Shown piece after piece: positions 1-7,317 of a DNA stretch of 13,666 nt. This stretch comes from Betaproteobacteria bacterium (GTDB taxonomy: Bacteria > Pseudomonadota > Gammaproteobacteria > Burkholderiales > SG8-39): assembly GCA_012274205.1 (NCBI GenBank), contig JAAOZY010000428.1:1-13666 (forward strand), in the 5' to 3' direction. Under the pieces are notes generated by a model, which worked only from the letters and a program-made list of their open reading frames with translations, made no database searches and was not told the origin of the DNA. Made by a program: the position numbers and the translations under genes. Numbering within the stretch: position 1 is the stretch's first letter; every line of letters begins with the position of its first letter.

Positions 1-348
1 CGCCACCGGCTTCTCGCAATAGATGTCCTTGCCCGCGGCGATCGCCTGTTTGAGGATGGCCGGTCGCAGCTGGGTCGAGGCAGCGTCGAAGAACAGCCTG
101 TCGTCCTTGTTCGCCAGCGCCGCGTCGAGGTCGGTGCTCCAGCGCGCGATGCCGTGCGCCTGCGCCAGGCGCTCGAGCTTGTCGGCGCTGCGGCCGAGGA
201 GAATGGGGTCGGGCATGACGCGGCTGCCGTCGGCCAGCGCCACGCCGCCCTGCTCGCGTATGGCGCAGATCGAGCGGATCAGGTGCTGGTTGGTTCCCAT
301 GCGGCCGGTCACGCCATGCATGATGATGCCCAGCCTGGTTTCGGCCAT
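1..348 (-). CDS. Gfo/Idh/MocA family oxidoreductase, N-terminal part (runs off window start)
   Basis: This is the N-terminal 116 codons of an NAD(P)-dependent oxidoreductase; the rest lies beyond base 1. An ATG at 346-348 follows an AGGAG ribosome site about 7 bases upstream. The protein begins with a Rossmann strand and a dinucleotide-binding loop GVTGRMG (residues 13-19). It ends at the window edge in EKPVA, the hallmark of Gfo/Idh/MocA enzymes, whose Lys belongs to the catalytic site. The GRMG loop also recalls DapB (dihydrodipicolinate reductase), but EKPVA and the long first helix favour Gfo/Idh/MocA. Such enzymes oxidise or reduce hydroxyl groups of sugars, inositols and related compounds; the substrate here cannot be read. 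It lies 34 bp downstream of the ABC ATPase on the same strand, so the two are probably co-transcribed from the promoter near 1235-1263. Confidence 0.85.
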   Translation of the reverse strand, partial: MAETRLGIIMHGVTGRMGTNQHLIRSICAIREQGGVALADGSRVMPDPILLGRSADKLERLAQAHGIARWSTDLDAALANKDDRLFFDAASTQLRPAILKQAIAAGKDIYCEKPVA

Positions 349-382
349 GCTTTACTCCTGCGAAAAGTACTTCACCGGAAAC

Positions 383-1147
383 TCACTCCATCCCGAGAAG
401 TTTGTAAATGTGGCGGGTGTAGTCGCCGAAATTCTTGTTGGTCTTCATGTCCAGCGTGCGCGGATGCGGCAGTTCGATTGCGATGTTGTCCGCCATGCGC
501 GCCGGTCCCGCGGTGAGCACGACCACTCGTGTGCCGAGGAACACCGCCTCGGCAATGCCGTGGGTGACGAAGATGATGGTCTTCTGGCTTTCCTTCCAGA
601 TGCGCAGCAGCTCCAGGTTCATTTTCTCGCGCGTCAGTGCATCCAGCGCGCCGAAAGGCTCGTCCATCAATATCAGTTTTGGGTCATGTACGAGCGCGCG
701 CGCGATCGCCGCGCGCTGCTGCATGCCGCCGGAAAGCTCGTACGGGTACTTGTGTTCGAAGCCGGCCAGGCCCACCAGTTCGAGCAAATGCAGCGCGCGC
801 TCGCGACTCTCCGCGGCCGGCAGCCCGAGTATCTCGGCCGGCAGCAGTACGTTCTCGAGGATGCGCCGCCATTTCAGCAGCAGCGGCTGCTGGAATACCA
901 TGCCGATGTCGCGCGACGGATCGAACGTATGGGTGCCGGATCCGATCCTGACCTCACCGCCGTCACGCTCGTGCAGGCCGGCGAGGATTTTCAGCAGCGT
1001 GGTCTTGCCGCAGCCCGACGGCCCGACCAGCGCCACCAGTTCGCCCGGCATGACATCGAAGCTCGCGTCGGATATGGCCAGGTACTCGGTGTCACGCTTC
1101 CGATAGACCTTGCGCACTCCGGACAGATGTATGAATGGCTCAGCCAC
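383..1147 (-). CDS. ABC transporter ATP-binding protein, nitrate/sulfonate/taurine (NitT/TauT) type
   Basis: This is the cytoplasmic ATPase that powers an importer (254 aa, normal family length). All ABC motifs are intact: Walker A GPSGCGKTT (42-50), Q-loop at MVFQQP (83-88), signature LSGGMQQR (138-145), Walker B LILMDEP (158-164), D-loop ALD (167-169) and the switch histidine in VTHG (H196). The overall pattern matches the SsuB/TauB/ThiZ group. The start is GTG at 1145-1147 with AAGGAG about 10 bases upstream; the protein then begins MAEPFIHLSGVRKVY. Its partners are probably the permease at 3170-3928 and the binding protein at 5310-6320, since the window has no other such components. The gene is first in a two-gene unit with the oxidoreductase and is preceded by a strong promoter abutted by the 16-bp palindrome. 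Confidence 0.95.
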   Translation of the reverse strand: MAEPFIHLSGVRKVYRKRDTEYLAISDASFDVMPGELVALVGPSGCGKTTLLKILAGLHERDGGEVRIGSGTHTFDPSRDIGMVFQQPLLLKWRRILENVLLPAEILGLPAAESRERALHLLELVGLAGFEHKYPYELSGGMQQRAAIARALVHDPKLILMDEPFGALDALTREKMNLELLRIWKESQKTIIFVTHGIAEAVFLGTRVVVLTAGPARMADNIAIELPHPRTLDMKTNKNFGDYTRHIYKLLGME

Positions 1148-1218
1148 CCGCGGGAAACTCCTTCAATCGCATCGCGCCGCGCGCCTGCGCTCACTCGCGC
1201 GCGAGCCGGTTTTCATTA

Positions 1219-1234
1219 GTAACCAATTGGTTAC
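1219..1234. promoter_or_regulatory. Palindromic operator upstream of the ABC ATPase (site O1)
   Basis: GTAACCAATTGGTTAC is a perfect 16-bp palindrome. It starts directly after the -10 box of the predicted ATPase promoter, so a bound dimer would cover the transcription start. The TAACCAATTGGTTA core is identical at 5151-5164, and looser copies occur at 1991-2006 and 8381-8396. The likely ligand is the TetR protein encoded just upstream (inference). Confidence 0.8.
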
Positions 1235-1263
1235 ATTAGACACGACGCGCGCCGTCGGGTCAA
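1235..1263 (-). promoter_or_regulatory. Sigma70-like promoter for the ATPase/oxidoreductase unit
   Basis: Read on the minus strand: TTGACC (1258-1263), a 17-bp spacer, then TCTAAT (1235-1240). Each box matches consensus at five of six positions. The operator palindrome abuts the -10 box downstream. Transcription would start near 1228, giving a leader of about 80 bases to the GTG start at 1147. Confidence 0.65.
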
Positions 1264-1296
1264 TGAAACCGCTGCTGTGCGGGGCAGGCGCCATGC

Positions 1297-1980
1297 CTAT
1301 CGCGCAAGGTAACCAAGCACCAGCCCGGTCATGTGTGCCAGGCGCCGTTTCAGCGCGCGCGCCTGCATCAGGTCGCGCCCGAAAATCGTGGACAGGGTGT
1401 GATTGTTGGACAGGTAGAAATAGCCGAGCGCGGCAATCGATATGTACAGCTGCACCGGGTCGACGCCGGTTCGAAACACGCCCGCGCGCTGCCCGCGCAG
1501 CAGCAGGTCCCTCAGCATCGCCACCAGCGGCGAATGCAGGGCGCGGATCTTCTTTGATTTCTTCAGCAAGCGTGCGCGGTGCAGATTCTCGCTGTTGAGC
1601 AGCGTGATGAACTCGGGATGCGCCAGGTAATATTCCCAGGTGAATTGTACCAATCGGCGCATGCCTTCCTCGGGGGCGAGATCGGACAGCTTGAGCGACT
1701 CCTCGGCCTTGCGGATGTCCTCGTAGGCCGACTCCAGCGCCGCAAGGAACAAGGCCTCCTTATTGCCGAAGTAATAGTAGATCATGCGCTTGTTGGAATT
1801 GGCGCGCGCGGTGATCTGGTCGACGCGCGCCCCGCCCAGTCCGCGGCGCGCGAATTCGATGCGCGCAGCAGCGAGAATTCGTGCGCGCGTGCGTTCGGGG
1901 TCGCGCCGCACGGATTCCGGCCCGGCCGATGCCCTGGATGCTTTGGTCCTGCCTCCCGCGGATTTTTTCTTTTCAGCCAC
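1297..1980 (-). CDS. TetR/AcrR family transcriptional repressor
   Basis: This is a dimeric DNA-binding regulator of 227 aa. A basic tail (AEKKKSAGG...) precedes a TetR helix-turn-helix at about residues 31-78, ending in the typical recognition stretch MIYYYFGNKEALF (66-78). The helical ligand-binding domain has HPEFITLLNSENLHRARLL, like the RutR-type TetR_C domains. I chose GTG at 1978-1980. Upstream in-frame starts (up to 2067) would put the operator inside the gene and overlap the start of the divergent MetE-like gene. No clear Shine-Dalgarno sequence precedes this GTG, so the exact start is uncertain. The palindrome at 1991-2006 lies between the two divergent starts and implies autoregulation. 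The same motif at three other promoters makes this the likely repressor of the whole cluster, with a pathway intermediate as inducer (inference). Confidence 0.92.
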   Translation of the reverse strand: MAEKKKSAGGRTKASRASAGPESVRRDPERTRARILAAARIEFARRGLGGARVDQITARANSNKRMIYYYFGNKEALFLAALESAYEDIRKAEESLKLSDLAPEEGMRRLVQFTWEYYLAHPEFITLLNSENLHRARLLKKSKKIRALHSPLVAMLRDLLLRGQRAGVFRTGVDPVQLYISIAALGYFYLSNNHTLSTIFGRDLMQARALKRRLAHMTGLVLGYLAR

Positions 1981-1981
1981 G

Positions 1982-2010
1982 GTGAAATTTTTATCCAAAC
2001 GGTTAATAAT
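1982..2010 (+). promoter_or_regulatory. Predicted promoter for the MetE-like gene
   Basis: GTGAAA (1982-1987, four of six) and AATAAT (2005-2010, five of six) are 17 bp apart, with the palindrome 1991-2006 filling the spacer. A divergent tetR promoter may use TTGCAA and AAAAAT on the minus strand across the same palindrome, also 17 bp apart, though these boxes are weaker. Confidence 0.5.
1991..2006. promoter_or_regulatory. Operator between tetR and the MetE-like gene (site O2)
   Basis: TTATCCAAACGGTTAA departs from the perfect inverted repeat TTAACC-N4-GGTTAA by one base in the left arm. It sits 11 bases before the tetR start and 35 bases before the MetE-like ATG. From there it could block both divergent promoters. 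Confidence 0.7.
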
Positions 2011-2041
2011 TGCAATGTCCGCATATCGCCAAGGAAAGAAC

Positions 2042-3049
2042 ATGTCCGCTCCGCGCATCAAGACCACCGTTGTCGGCTCCTATCCCGTCCCCGACTGGCT
2101 TGCCGCGAGCCCGTCCGAGCAGGCGCTCGTCGATGCGATGCGCGTGGTGCTGGCGACGCAGGAGCAGGCGGGGATCGATCTGGTGTGCGACGGCGAGCTT
2201 TACCGCTTCGACGTCAATCATCCCGAAACCAACGGCATGATCGAGTACTTCGTGCGCCCGATGGCCGGGGTGCGGCGCGAAATCGGATTCGAGGAGCTGA
2301 TCGAATACCGCAAGGCGGGCGGGATGCAGTTCCGCGCCCGCCCGCCCGGGGTCGTCGACCAGCCGCTCGGCAGCGGCACGCTGGACCTGCCTTCGGCCTG
2401 CGCGCGGGCGAAGGCGCTGGCGACGAAGCCGCTCAAGTTCACGCTGACCGGCCCGCACATGCTCGCCAAGACGCTGCTCAACAAGCATTACAAGGATACG
2501 GCCGAGCTCGCGCACGCCATCGCCGATGTGCTCGCCGGGCAGGTGCGCCACATCGATGCGGACGTGGTGCAGGTCGACGAGGCCAACCTGCCCGGGCATC
2601 CGGACGAATGGAAATGGGCTGCCAGCGCCATCAACCGCGTGCTCGACGCCGTCAAAGGCAAAGCTGCAGTTCATCTATGCTTCGGCAACTACGGCGGCCA
2701 GTCGATTCAGAAGGGAAACTGGGTCAAACTGATGGATTACCTCAATGCGCTGCATGCCGATCACGTGGTGATGGAGTGCGCCCATCGCCCGGCGGAGGAA
2801 CTCGCCGTGTTTCGCGATCTGCGGCCGGAGATCGGTCTGGGTCTCGGTGTGGTCGACGTCAAGCGCACCGAGGTCGAATCGGCCGGGGAGATCGCGCGCG
2901 CGATCGAGCGCGCCGAGAAGACGCTCGGTGCCGGGCGGGTAAAGTACATCCATCCGGACTGCGGCTTCTGGATGCTCAGGCGCAACATGGCCGACGGCAA
3001 GATCCGCGCCCTGGTGCTGGGACGCGACCTGTTCGAAGGCCGCTCCTAA
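2042..3049 (+). CDS. MetE C-terminal-domain-like (cobalamin-independent methionine synthase-like) protein
   Basis: This 335-aa protein corresponds to the catalytic C-terminal barrel of cobalamin-independent methionine synthase, without the N-terminal half of full-length MetE (about 750 aa). It opens with KTTVVGSYPVP, the usual TxxGSxP start of this domain, and has VVQVDEANL (175-183) at the substrate site. The zinc ligands known from MetE appear conserved: H211 and C213 in HLCFGNYGG, E245 in VVMECAHRP, and C307 in HPDCGF. The ATG at 2042 follows AAGGAAAG at suitable spacing. Known relatives move a methyl group to a thiol. The gene sits in a TetR-controlled catabolic cluster, so it may use a dedicated methyl donor or acceptor rather than make methionine (inference). 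It converges on the permease gene, with a structured repeat between them. Confidence 0.88.
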   Translation: MSAPRIKTTVVGSYPVPDWLAASPSEQALVDAMRVVLATQEQAGIDLVCDGELYRFDVNHPETNGMIEYFVRPMAGVRREIGFEELIEYRKAGGMQFRARPPGVVDQPLGSGTLDLPSACARAKALATKPLKFTLTGPHMLAKTLLNKHYKDTAELAHAIADVLAGQVRHIDADVVQVDEANLPGHPDEWKWAASAINRVLDAVKGKAAVHLCFGNYGGQSIQKGNWVKLMDYLNALHADHVVMECAHRPAEELAVFRDLRPEIGLGLGVVDVKRTEVESAGEIARAIERAEKTLGAGRVKYIHPDCGFWMLRRNMADGKIRALVLGRDLFEGRS

Positions 3050-3055
3050 GAGTCC

Positions 3056-3151
3056 GTTGCAAAATGAGTTTTGCAACGCCTGACTTAGGGGAGTATGAGG
3101 GGAGGTCCCCCAGGGGGACTTCCTTTGGGGCGTATCCCCTCATAGTGCAAC
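3056..3151. repeat. Nested inverted-repeat element between convergent genes
   Basis: The gap after the MetE-like gene is nearly filled by hairpins. GTTGCAAAA (3056-3064) pairs perfectly with 3069-3077 around a TGAG loop. TATGAGGGGA (3094-3103) pairs perfectly with 3135-3144. Inside the latter, GTCCCCC (3105-3111) pairs with GGGGGAC (3113-3119) around one base. The outer ends GTTGCA (3056) and TGCAAC (3146-3151) also match. It may act as a bidirectional terminator for the convergent genes, or be a dispersed REP/MITE-like repeat. There is no long T tract after the stems, so simple intrinsic termination is not certain. Confidence 0.6.
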
Positions 3152-3169
3152 AGATTCCAAGAGCACCGT

Positions 3170-3928
3170 TCAGTTCACGCGCGCGTCGCGCCCCACCAGC
3201 AGGTGCTCGAGTAGCAACACGATGCCGTACAGGAGCACGCCGATCAGGGTGATCAGGATCACTGCCATGAACATCGCCGCCGTGTCCAGCGTCACCTGCA
3301 CCTGCAGCATCAGGTAGCCCAGTCCTTTCTCCGAACCGAGAAACTCGCCCACGATGGCGCCGGCCACCGCGAGCACGGCCGCCACTTTCATGCCGGAGAA
3401 AATATAGGGCAGGGCGCCCGGCAGCTGGATCTTGGTGAATACCTGCCATTTCGAGCCGTGCAAACTGCGCACCAGGTCGAGCAGCTCCGGCTCCACCTCG
3501 CGCAGGCCGCGCGCCGTGGTGAGGATGATCGGGAACACGCCGATGGAAAACGAGATCAGCATGTTCGGAAATATCCCGTAGGAAAACCAGACGATGATCA
3601 GCGGCCCCAGCGCCACTTTCGGAATCATGTTGAGGCTGACCAGCAGCGGCATCATCGCGTCTTCCCAGATGCGCGACCAGGAGAACGACAGCGCCAGCCC
3701 CACGCCGACTGCCACTGCCAGGAGGTAGCCGCCGAAGATCTCGATGCAGGTGACAAACACGTTGTCCCACCAGCGGTAATTTCCGGTGAACAGCGCGCCC
3801 AGCGTCGCCTGGGGCGAAGGCATGACGAATTTCGGCACCTTGCCGATCTCGACGAACAGGTACCAGGCCAGTATCAGCAGCAGGTGGGACAGAACGGCGA
3901 AGGCATAGCGGCGCGCGGTGTCGCTCAT
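3170..3928 (-). CDS. ABC transporter permease, NitT/TauT type
   Basis: This is the inner-membrane channel subunit (252 aa) of the importer. Several hydrophobic segments are visible, the first at residues 8-26 after a short basic start. The cytoplasmic coupling loop LHGSKWQVFTKIQLPGALP matches the EAA-type motif that docks onto the ATPase. The sequence MPSPQATLGALF near the N-terminus is typical of SsuC/TauC-like permeases. The ATG at 3926-3928 has GGAG about 8 bases upstream. The gene follows the DapA-like gene after 145 bp and probably shares its promoter at 5165-5193. Confidence 0.94.
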   Translation of the reverse strand: MSDTARRYAFAVLSHLLLILAWYLFVEIGKVPKFVMPSPQATLGALFTGNYRWWDNVFVTCIEIFGGYLLAVAVGVGLALSFSWSRIWEDAMMPLLVSLNMIPKVALGPLIIVWFSYGIFPNMLISFSIGVFPIILTTARGLREVEPELLDLVRSLHGSKWQVFTKIQLPGALPYIFSGMKVAAVLAVAGAIVGEFLGSEKGLGYLMLQVQVTLDTAAMFMAVILITLIGVLLYGIVLLLEHLLVGRDARVN

Positions 3929-4073
3929 GGAATGCTCCGGATCGGGACGTACTCGGGTAATGCGCAATTCGAGCGCATCGTTGCAGGGCAAGGCGGAATG
4001 GGCAAATGGCGTTGCATTGCGCACATGGTGCAAACGTAAAGCGCAGGCGCGGCATCGGCGCGGCTCATGGCGC

Positions 4074-5135
4074 TCACGCCAGCCAGCGCTCCAGGTTGGC
4101 GGCGATGAAGGCGCTGTCGTCGAACTCCGGATAGCTGGCGAAAATGCGGTCGATTTCGGCGGCCTGTCCGGGGGACAGACCCTCCTGCGGGTCGAGGCAC
4201 CAGATGCCCTCGAGCAGGCCCTGGCGGCGCAGCACCTCATGGCAGCCGGCGATGCAGCCGTGGAAATCGTGGGCCACGTCGAAAAAAGCGCTGTTGCAGT
4301 CGGTCACCTTGGAATCGAGCGCGAGTAGCTCCGGCGCGATGGCGCCGGCCGCGACCGCCGCCTGGATGCGCGCGAGCAGTTCGACCGCGGTCCTGGTCCA
4401 CACGCTCCAATGGCCGAGCAGTCCGCCCTTGATGCGCAACATGACTTCGGCGCCATCGCGCTTCACCACGAACGGGGTGAGCAGATCGAGGACGATATGG
4501 TCATCGTTGCCGGTGTACAGCGTGACCCGGTCCTCCGCGCGCGCCTGGACTACGCCGTGCACGACATCGAGTGTGCGGTAGCGGTTGAACGGCGCCATCT
4601 TGATCGCTACCACGTTGTCGATAGCGGCCAGGCGGCGCCAGAACGGGGCCGGCAGGTGCAGGCCGCCCACCGCCGGCTGCAGGTAAAAGCCGACCACGGG
4701 AATCTCGGCTGCAATCGCCGCGCAATGGCCGATGAGTTCGTCTTCGGAGGCGCTTTTCATCGCCGCCAGCGACAACAGCCCGGCATGATAGCCCAGGTCG
4801 CGCGCGATCACCGCCTCGCGCCGCGCCTGCCCGGTGCTGCCGGCGAGACCGGCGATCATGACCAGCGGCCGCCGGCTCCAGGACGCGGCCGTCTCAATCG
4901 CGAGTTGCAATACCGGCTGATACAGGCCGGATTCGCGGATGGCGAACTGGGTGGAGTGCACGCCCACCGCGAGGCCGCCGGAGCCGGCGTCGAGGTAGTA
5001 GCGCGTGAGCGCGCGCTGCCGGCGCCGATCGAGCTTGCGGCCGGCGTCGAGCGCGAGCAGATGCGCCGGAATCACCTCCCCGCGGCGCAACACCGCCAGC
5101 GTTTCCGCCGGCCAATCGCTCCAGTGCAGACCCAC
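4074..5135 (-). CDS. Dihydrodipicolinate synthase (DapA/NAL) superfamily lyase or aldolase
   Basis: This 353-aa TIM-barrel protein belongs to the Schiff-base aldolase superfamily of DapA, N-acetylneuraminate lyase and sugar-acid aldolases/dehydratases. The Schiff-base lysine is probably K179 in VVAIKMAPF, with the catalytic tyrosine Y151 in GFYLQPAVGG. A GVHSTQF segment (58-64) sits where DapA has its Thr-Thr motif. It is longer than true DapA (about 290 aa) because of a C-terminal extension, so it is unlikely to be the lysine enzyme. The start is GTG at 5133-5135 with GGAGGG about 7 bases upstream. The promoter and palindromic operator lie directly upstream, and the permease gene is downstream. 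The likely role is cleavage or dehydration of a 2-keto acid intermediate from the imported compound (inference). Confidence 0.88.
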   Translation of the reverse strand: MGLHWSDWPAETLAVLRRGEVIPAHLLALDAGRKLDRRRQRALTRYYLDAGSGGLAVGVHSTQFAIRESGLYQPVLQLAIETAASWSRRPLVMIAGLAGSTGQARREAVIARDLGYHAGLLSLAAMKSASEDELIGHCAAIAAEIPVVGFYLQPAVGGLHLPAPFWRRLAAIDNVVAIKMAPFNRYRTLDVVHGVVQARAEDRVTLYTGNDDHIVLDLLTPFVVKRDGAEVMLRIKGGLLGHWSVWTRTAVELLARIQAAVAAGAIAPELLALDSKVTDCNSAFFDVAHDFHGCIAGCHEVLRRQGLLEGIWCLDPQEGLSPGQAAEIDRIFASYPEFDDSAFIAANLERWLA

Positions 5136-5149
5136 TGCGGTCCCTCCGT

Positions 5150-5165
5150 TTAACCAATTGGTTAC
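5150..5165. promoter_or_regulatory. Operator upstream of the DapA-like gene (site O3)
   Basis: TTAACCAATTGGTTAC shares its 14-bp palindromic core (5151-5164) exactly with site O1. On the minus strand it touches the -10 box CAAAAG and covers the expected transcription start, as O1 does. It is about 145 bp from the divergent binding-protein ATG. Confidence 0.8.
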
Positions 5166-5193
5166 TTTTGCATGATTCCGGAAAATCTGTCAA
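5165..5193 (-). promoter_or_regulatory. Predicted promoter for the DapA-like/permease unit
   Basis: On the minus strand: a perfect TTGACA (5188-5193), a 17-bp spacer, then a weak CAAAAG (5165-5170). The operator follows immediately. The leader would be short, about 20 bases to the GTG start. Confidence 0.5.
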
Positions 5194-5217
5194 TGTCGCC
5201 GCGCCGGCGCGCGCTCG

Positions 5218-5246
5218 TTGACAGTCAAAATTCGCCTCGGTACCAT
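5218..5246 (+). promoter_or_regulatory. Predicted promoter for the substrate-binding protein gene
   Basis: A perfect TTGACA (5218-5223) lies 17 bp from TACCAT (5241-5246). Transcription would start near 5253, about 57 bases before the ATG. The operator at 5150-5165 is about 50 bp upstream of this -35 box and does not overlap it. Confidence 0.5.
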
Positions 5247-5309
5247 GACTGACGACGATTCGCTCGCAGCTTTGCACTTCCGTACGCATACCCAAGGAGG
5301 AGAACCCCC

Positions 5310-6320
5310 ATGACCGCATTGCGATTCCGCCGCCTGTCCGCGGCCGCCGTATCAGCGCTGGCGCTCGTCGCCAGCACCCCCGTCCTTGCACAGAAGGTCG
5401 AAAAGGTCGATTTCATCCTCAACTGGATTGCAGGCGGCGACCACGCTCCCTACTACTACGCGAAGAAAATGGGCTGGTACGAGAAAGCGGGGATCGATCT
5501 AAACATCGAGCAGGGCAAGGGTTCGGCGCTCGCCACGCAGAAAGTGGGCGCCGGCGCGACGCCGATCGGCCTCGCCGACATGGGCGGCGTGCTCGTCGCG
5601 CGCGGCAAGGGCGCGGATATCGTCGGCGTATACAATGTCTATGCCAATTCCCCGCAGGGCCTGTACTGGCTCAAGAGTTCCGGCATCAAATCGGTGAAGG
5701 ATCTGGTGGGCAAGAAGATCGGCAATCCCGCCGGGGACGGCGCGCGCATCATGTGGCCGGCGCTGGCCAAGGCCAACGGCATCGATCCGAATTCCGTGAC
5801 CTGGGTCAACATCGATCCCAACAGCAAGCTTGCCGCGCTGAAATCGAAATCGATCGACGCCACCACCTCGTTCTACAATCTGCACCACGTATTCCAGAAG
5901 GAACTGGGCGCGGACATGGGCTTCCTCGCTTGGCGCGACGCCGGCCTCAATCCCTATGGCAATTCGATCATCGTCAACGCCGAATACCTGAAGAAGCACA
6001 AGCCCCTGGTGGCGAATTTCGTCAAGGTCACGCAGAAGGCGTTCGCCGCCTGCGTCGCCGATCCCAAGCCCTGCATTCAAGCCCTGATCGATGGCAACGG
6101 CGCGCTCAAATACGACAACGAGATGACCAACTGGCTGCTGGTGGAAGTGCTGATGAGCGACAAGTTTTCGAAGACGGTGGCACTCGGCTGGCACGACCCG
6201 GCGCGCATGGCGGCGGACTACGACCTGGTGAAGACCTATATCGGATTGGACCAGCCCTTCGACATCAAAACGGCTTACACCAACGAATTTCTGGACAAGT
6301 CGATCAAGATGACGAAGTAG
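5310..6320 (+). CDS. ABC transporter substrate-binding protein, NMT1/THI5-like
   Basis: This is a periplasmic binding protein (336 aa) for the ABC importer. It has a Sec signal peptide: basic start TALRFRR, hydrophobic core AAAVSALALVAS, and a cleavage site after VLA near residue 27. The mature part shows the NMT1/SsuA pattern with FILNWIAGGDHAPYYYAKKMGWYEKAGIDLNI near its start, shared with proteins that bind pyrimidines, aliphatic sulfonates or nitrate. The Shine-Dalgarno AAGGAGG (5294-5300) is strong and fixes the ATG at 5310. The gene is divergent from the DapA-like gene and alone on the plus strand here. Its ligand is unknown. An aromatic-rich YYY segment near the mature N-terminus resembles the ring-binding region of THI5-like proteins, but this does not identify the substrate. 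Confidence 0.94.
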   Translation: MTALRFRRLSAAAVSALALVASTPVLAQKVEKVDFILNWIAGGDHAPYYYAKKMGWYEKAGIDLNIEQGKGSALATQKVGAGATPIGLADMGGVLVARGKGADIVGVYNVYANSPQGLYWLKSSGIKSVKDLVGKKIGNPAGDGARIMWPALAKANGIDPNSVTWVNIDPNSKLAALKSKSIDATTSFYNLHHVFQKELGADMGFLAWRDAGLNPYGNSIIVNAEYLKKHKPLVANFVKVTQKAFAACVADPKPCIQALIDGNGALKYDNEMTNWLLVEVLMSDKFSKTVALGWHDPARMAADYDLVKTYIGLDQPFDIKTAYTNEFLDKSIKMTK

Positions 6321-6372
6321 GGGCGCAGGGCGCGGCGATGCGCGCGCGCGCGGATTCTTCGACCGGACTGAT

Positions 6373-7245
6373 CTATCCCAACTCCGGCCCGGCCACCAGC
6401 ATTGCGCTGGCATTGTCGCCGGGCGCCTGCGCCATGCCGTGGACCATGCGCGTGAACGGCCGTTGCACGGCGAAGCCCTGCAGCAGCGCCCAGCTGCGCA
6501 GGCCGGCATGGCGATCGGGGATGTCGGCGTACAGCGGCGCCGGAACGCGCGCCAGCGCATGCGCGAGCAGCGCGTGCGCCGTGGCGAGGTCCTGCGCGAC
6601 CAGCGGACCGAGCTGCCGCGCTTCGCGCCCGTCGCGGCCGAGCAGATAGCCGCAGACCGTTTCTCCGCGCCTCGCGATCAGCGCCGCTGCGGGCAGGCGC
6701 GCGGCGAGCGCGCGCAGCAGCGGCTCGCGGCTGGCGCCGAACGCGGGCAGGTCCAGGGACAGAATCTGCGGCCAGTCGCCCTCGGCAATGTGCCGCAGGC
6801 TCAGGCCGGACAGGTCCTGCCAATCGGACGCGGGCGGCGACGCGCCCAGAGCGTAGCGTTGGAAGCCCCAGGTGTCGTGCAAGCCTTCCTGCACGTACAC
6901 CGCGTGTCCGGCCGGCGTGGCGTCGAGGACCGCCGCCAGCCCGCGCGAGCGCAGATAGTCCAGCGCAAGGCGCAGCATGCGCGAGGCATAGCCCAGGCGG
7001 CGATGCGCGGGCGACACCAGCACCATGCTCATCCAGGCGAATTTGTCTGCGTAGGGCAGCAGCACGATGCTCGCGACCAGGGTTCCGTCCACGGCCGACA
7101 GGCCGAAGCCCCGGCCCAGGCGCAGCATCATGCGCCAGTCTGATTGGTTCTGGTTCCAGTTCGCCGCGCGCGACAAGGCCATCGCGCCGGCGAGATGCTG
7201 CTCGCCGAGTTCGTGCTCCTGTACCGCGTTGCTGTCCGAGCTCAT
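6373..7245 (-). CDS. GNAT family N-acetyltransferase, probably with two GNAT domains
   Basis: This is a predicted cytoplasmic acyltransferase of 290 aa. The N-terminal half has the acetyl-CoA loop in VSPAHRRLGYASRML (GNAT motif A, V-x-P-x-x-R-x-x-G-x-A). The C-terminal half looks like a second, weaker GNAT fold (GETVCGYLLGRDGREARQLGPLVA). This is the layout of tandem GNAT proteins with an Acetyltransf_18-like second domain. I chose ATG at 7243-7245; an in-frame TTG at 7300-7302 is possible, but the extra residues look non-coding. The ribosome site is weak. It lies 72 bp downstream of the SDR on the same strand and is probably co-transcribed. Its substrate is unknown; detoxifying or modifying a pathway amine is one option. 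Confidence 0.85.
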   Translation of the reverse strand: MSSDSNAVQEHELGEQHLAGAMALSRAANWNQNQSDWRMMLRLGRGFGLSAVDGTLVASIVLLPYADKFAWMSMVLVSPAHRRLGYASRMLRLALDYLRSRGLAAVLDATPAGHAVYVQEGLHDTWGFQRYALGASPPASDWQDLSGLSLRHIAEGDWPQILSLDLPAFGASREPLLRALAARLPAAALIARRGETVCGYLLGRDGREARQLGPLVAQDLATAHALLAHALARVPAPLYADIPDRHAGLRSWALLQGFAVQRPFTRMVHGMAQAPGDNASAMLVAGPELG

Positions 7246-7317
7246 TTGAAAACGGGGAGAGTTGCCCGCGCATGGTTCCCAGGTCCGCTGCCGTCCCGGC
7301 AATTCCGAGGCGGCCTG

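Noticed and set aside
23..1219. Long plus-strand open frame (about 398 codons) across the ATPase and oxidoreductase
   Set aside because: It is antisense to two genes with intact ABC and Rossmann motifs; its translation is Arg/Gln/Ala-rich with no domain, as expected in high-GC DNA.
1304..1316. TAACC half-site near the end of tetR
   Set aside because: Only one arm of the operator is present and it lies within coding sequence.
1579..3252. 557-codon plus-strand frame overlapping tetR and the MetE-like gene
   Set aside because: The MetE-like protein in another frame of the same strand has conserved zinc ligands and a good ribosome site; this frame is an arginine-rich shadow.
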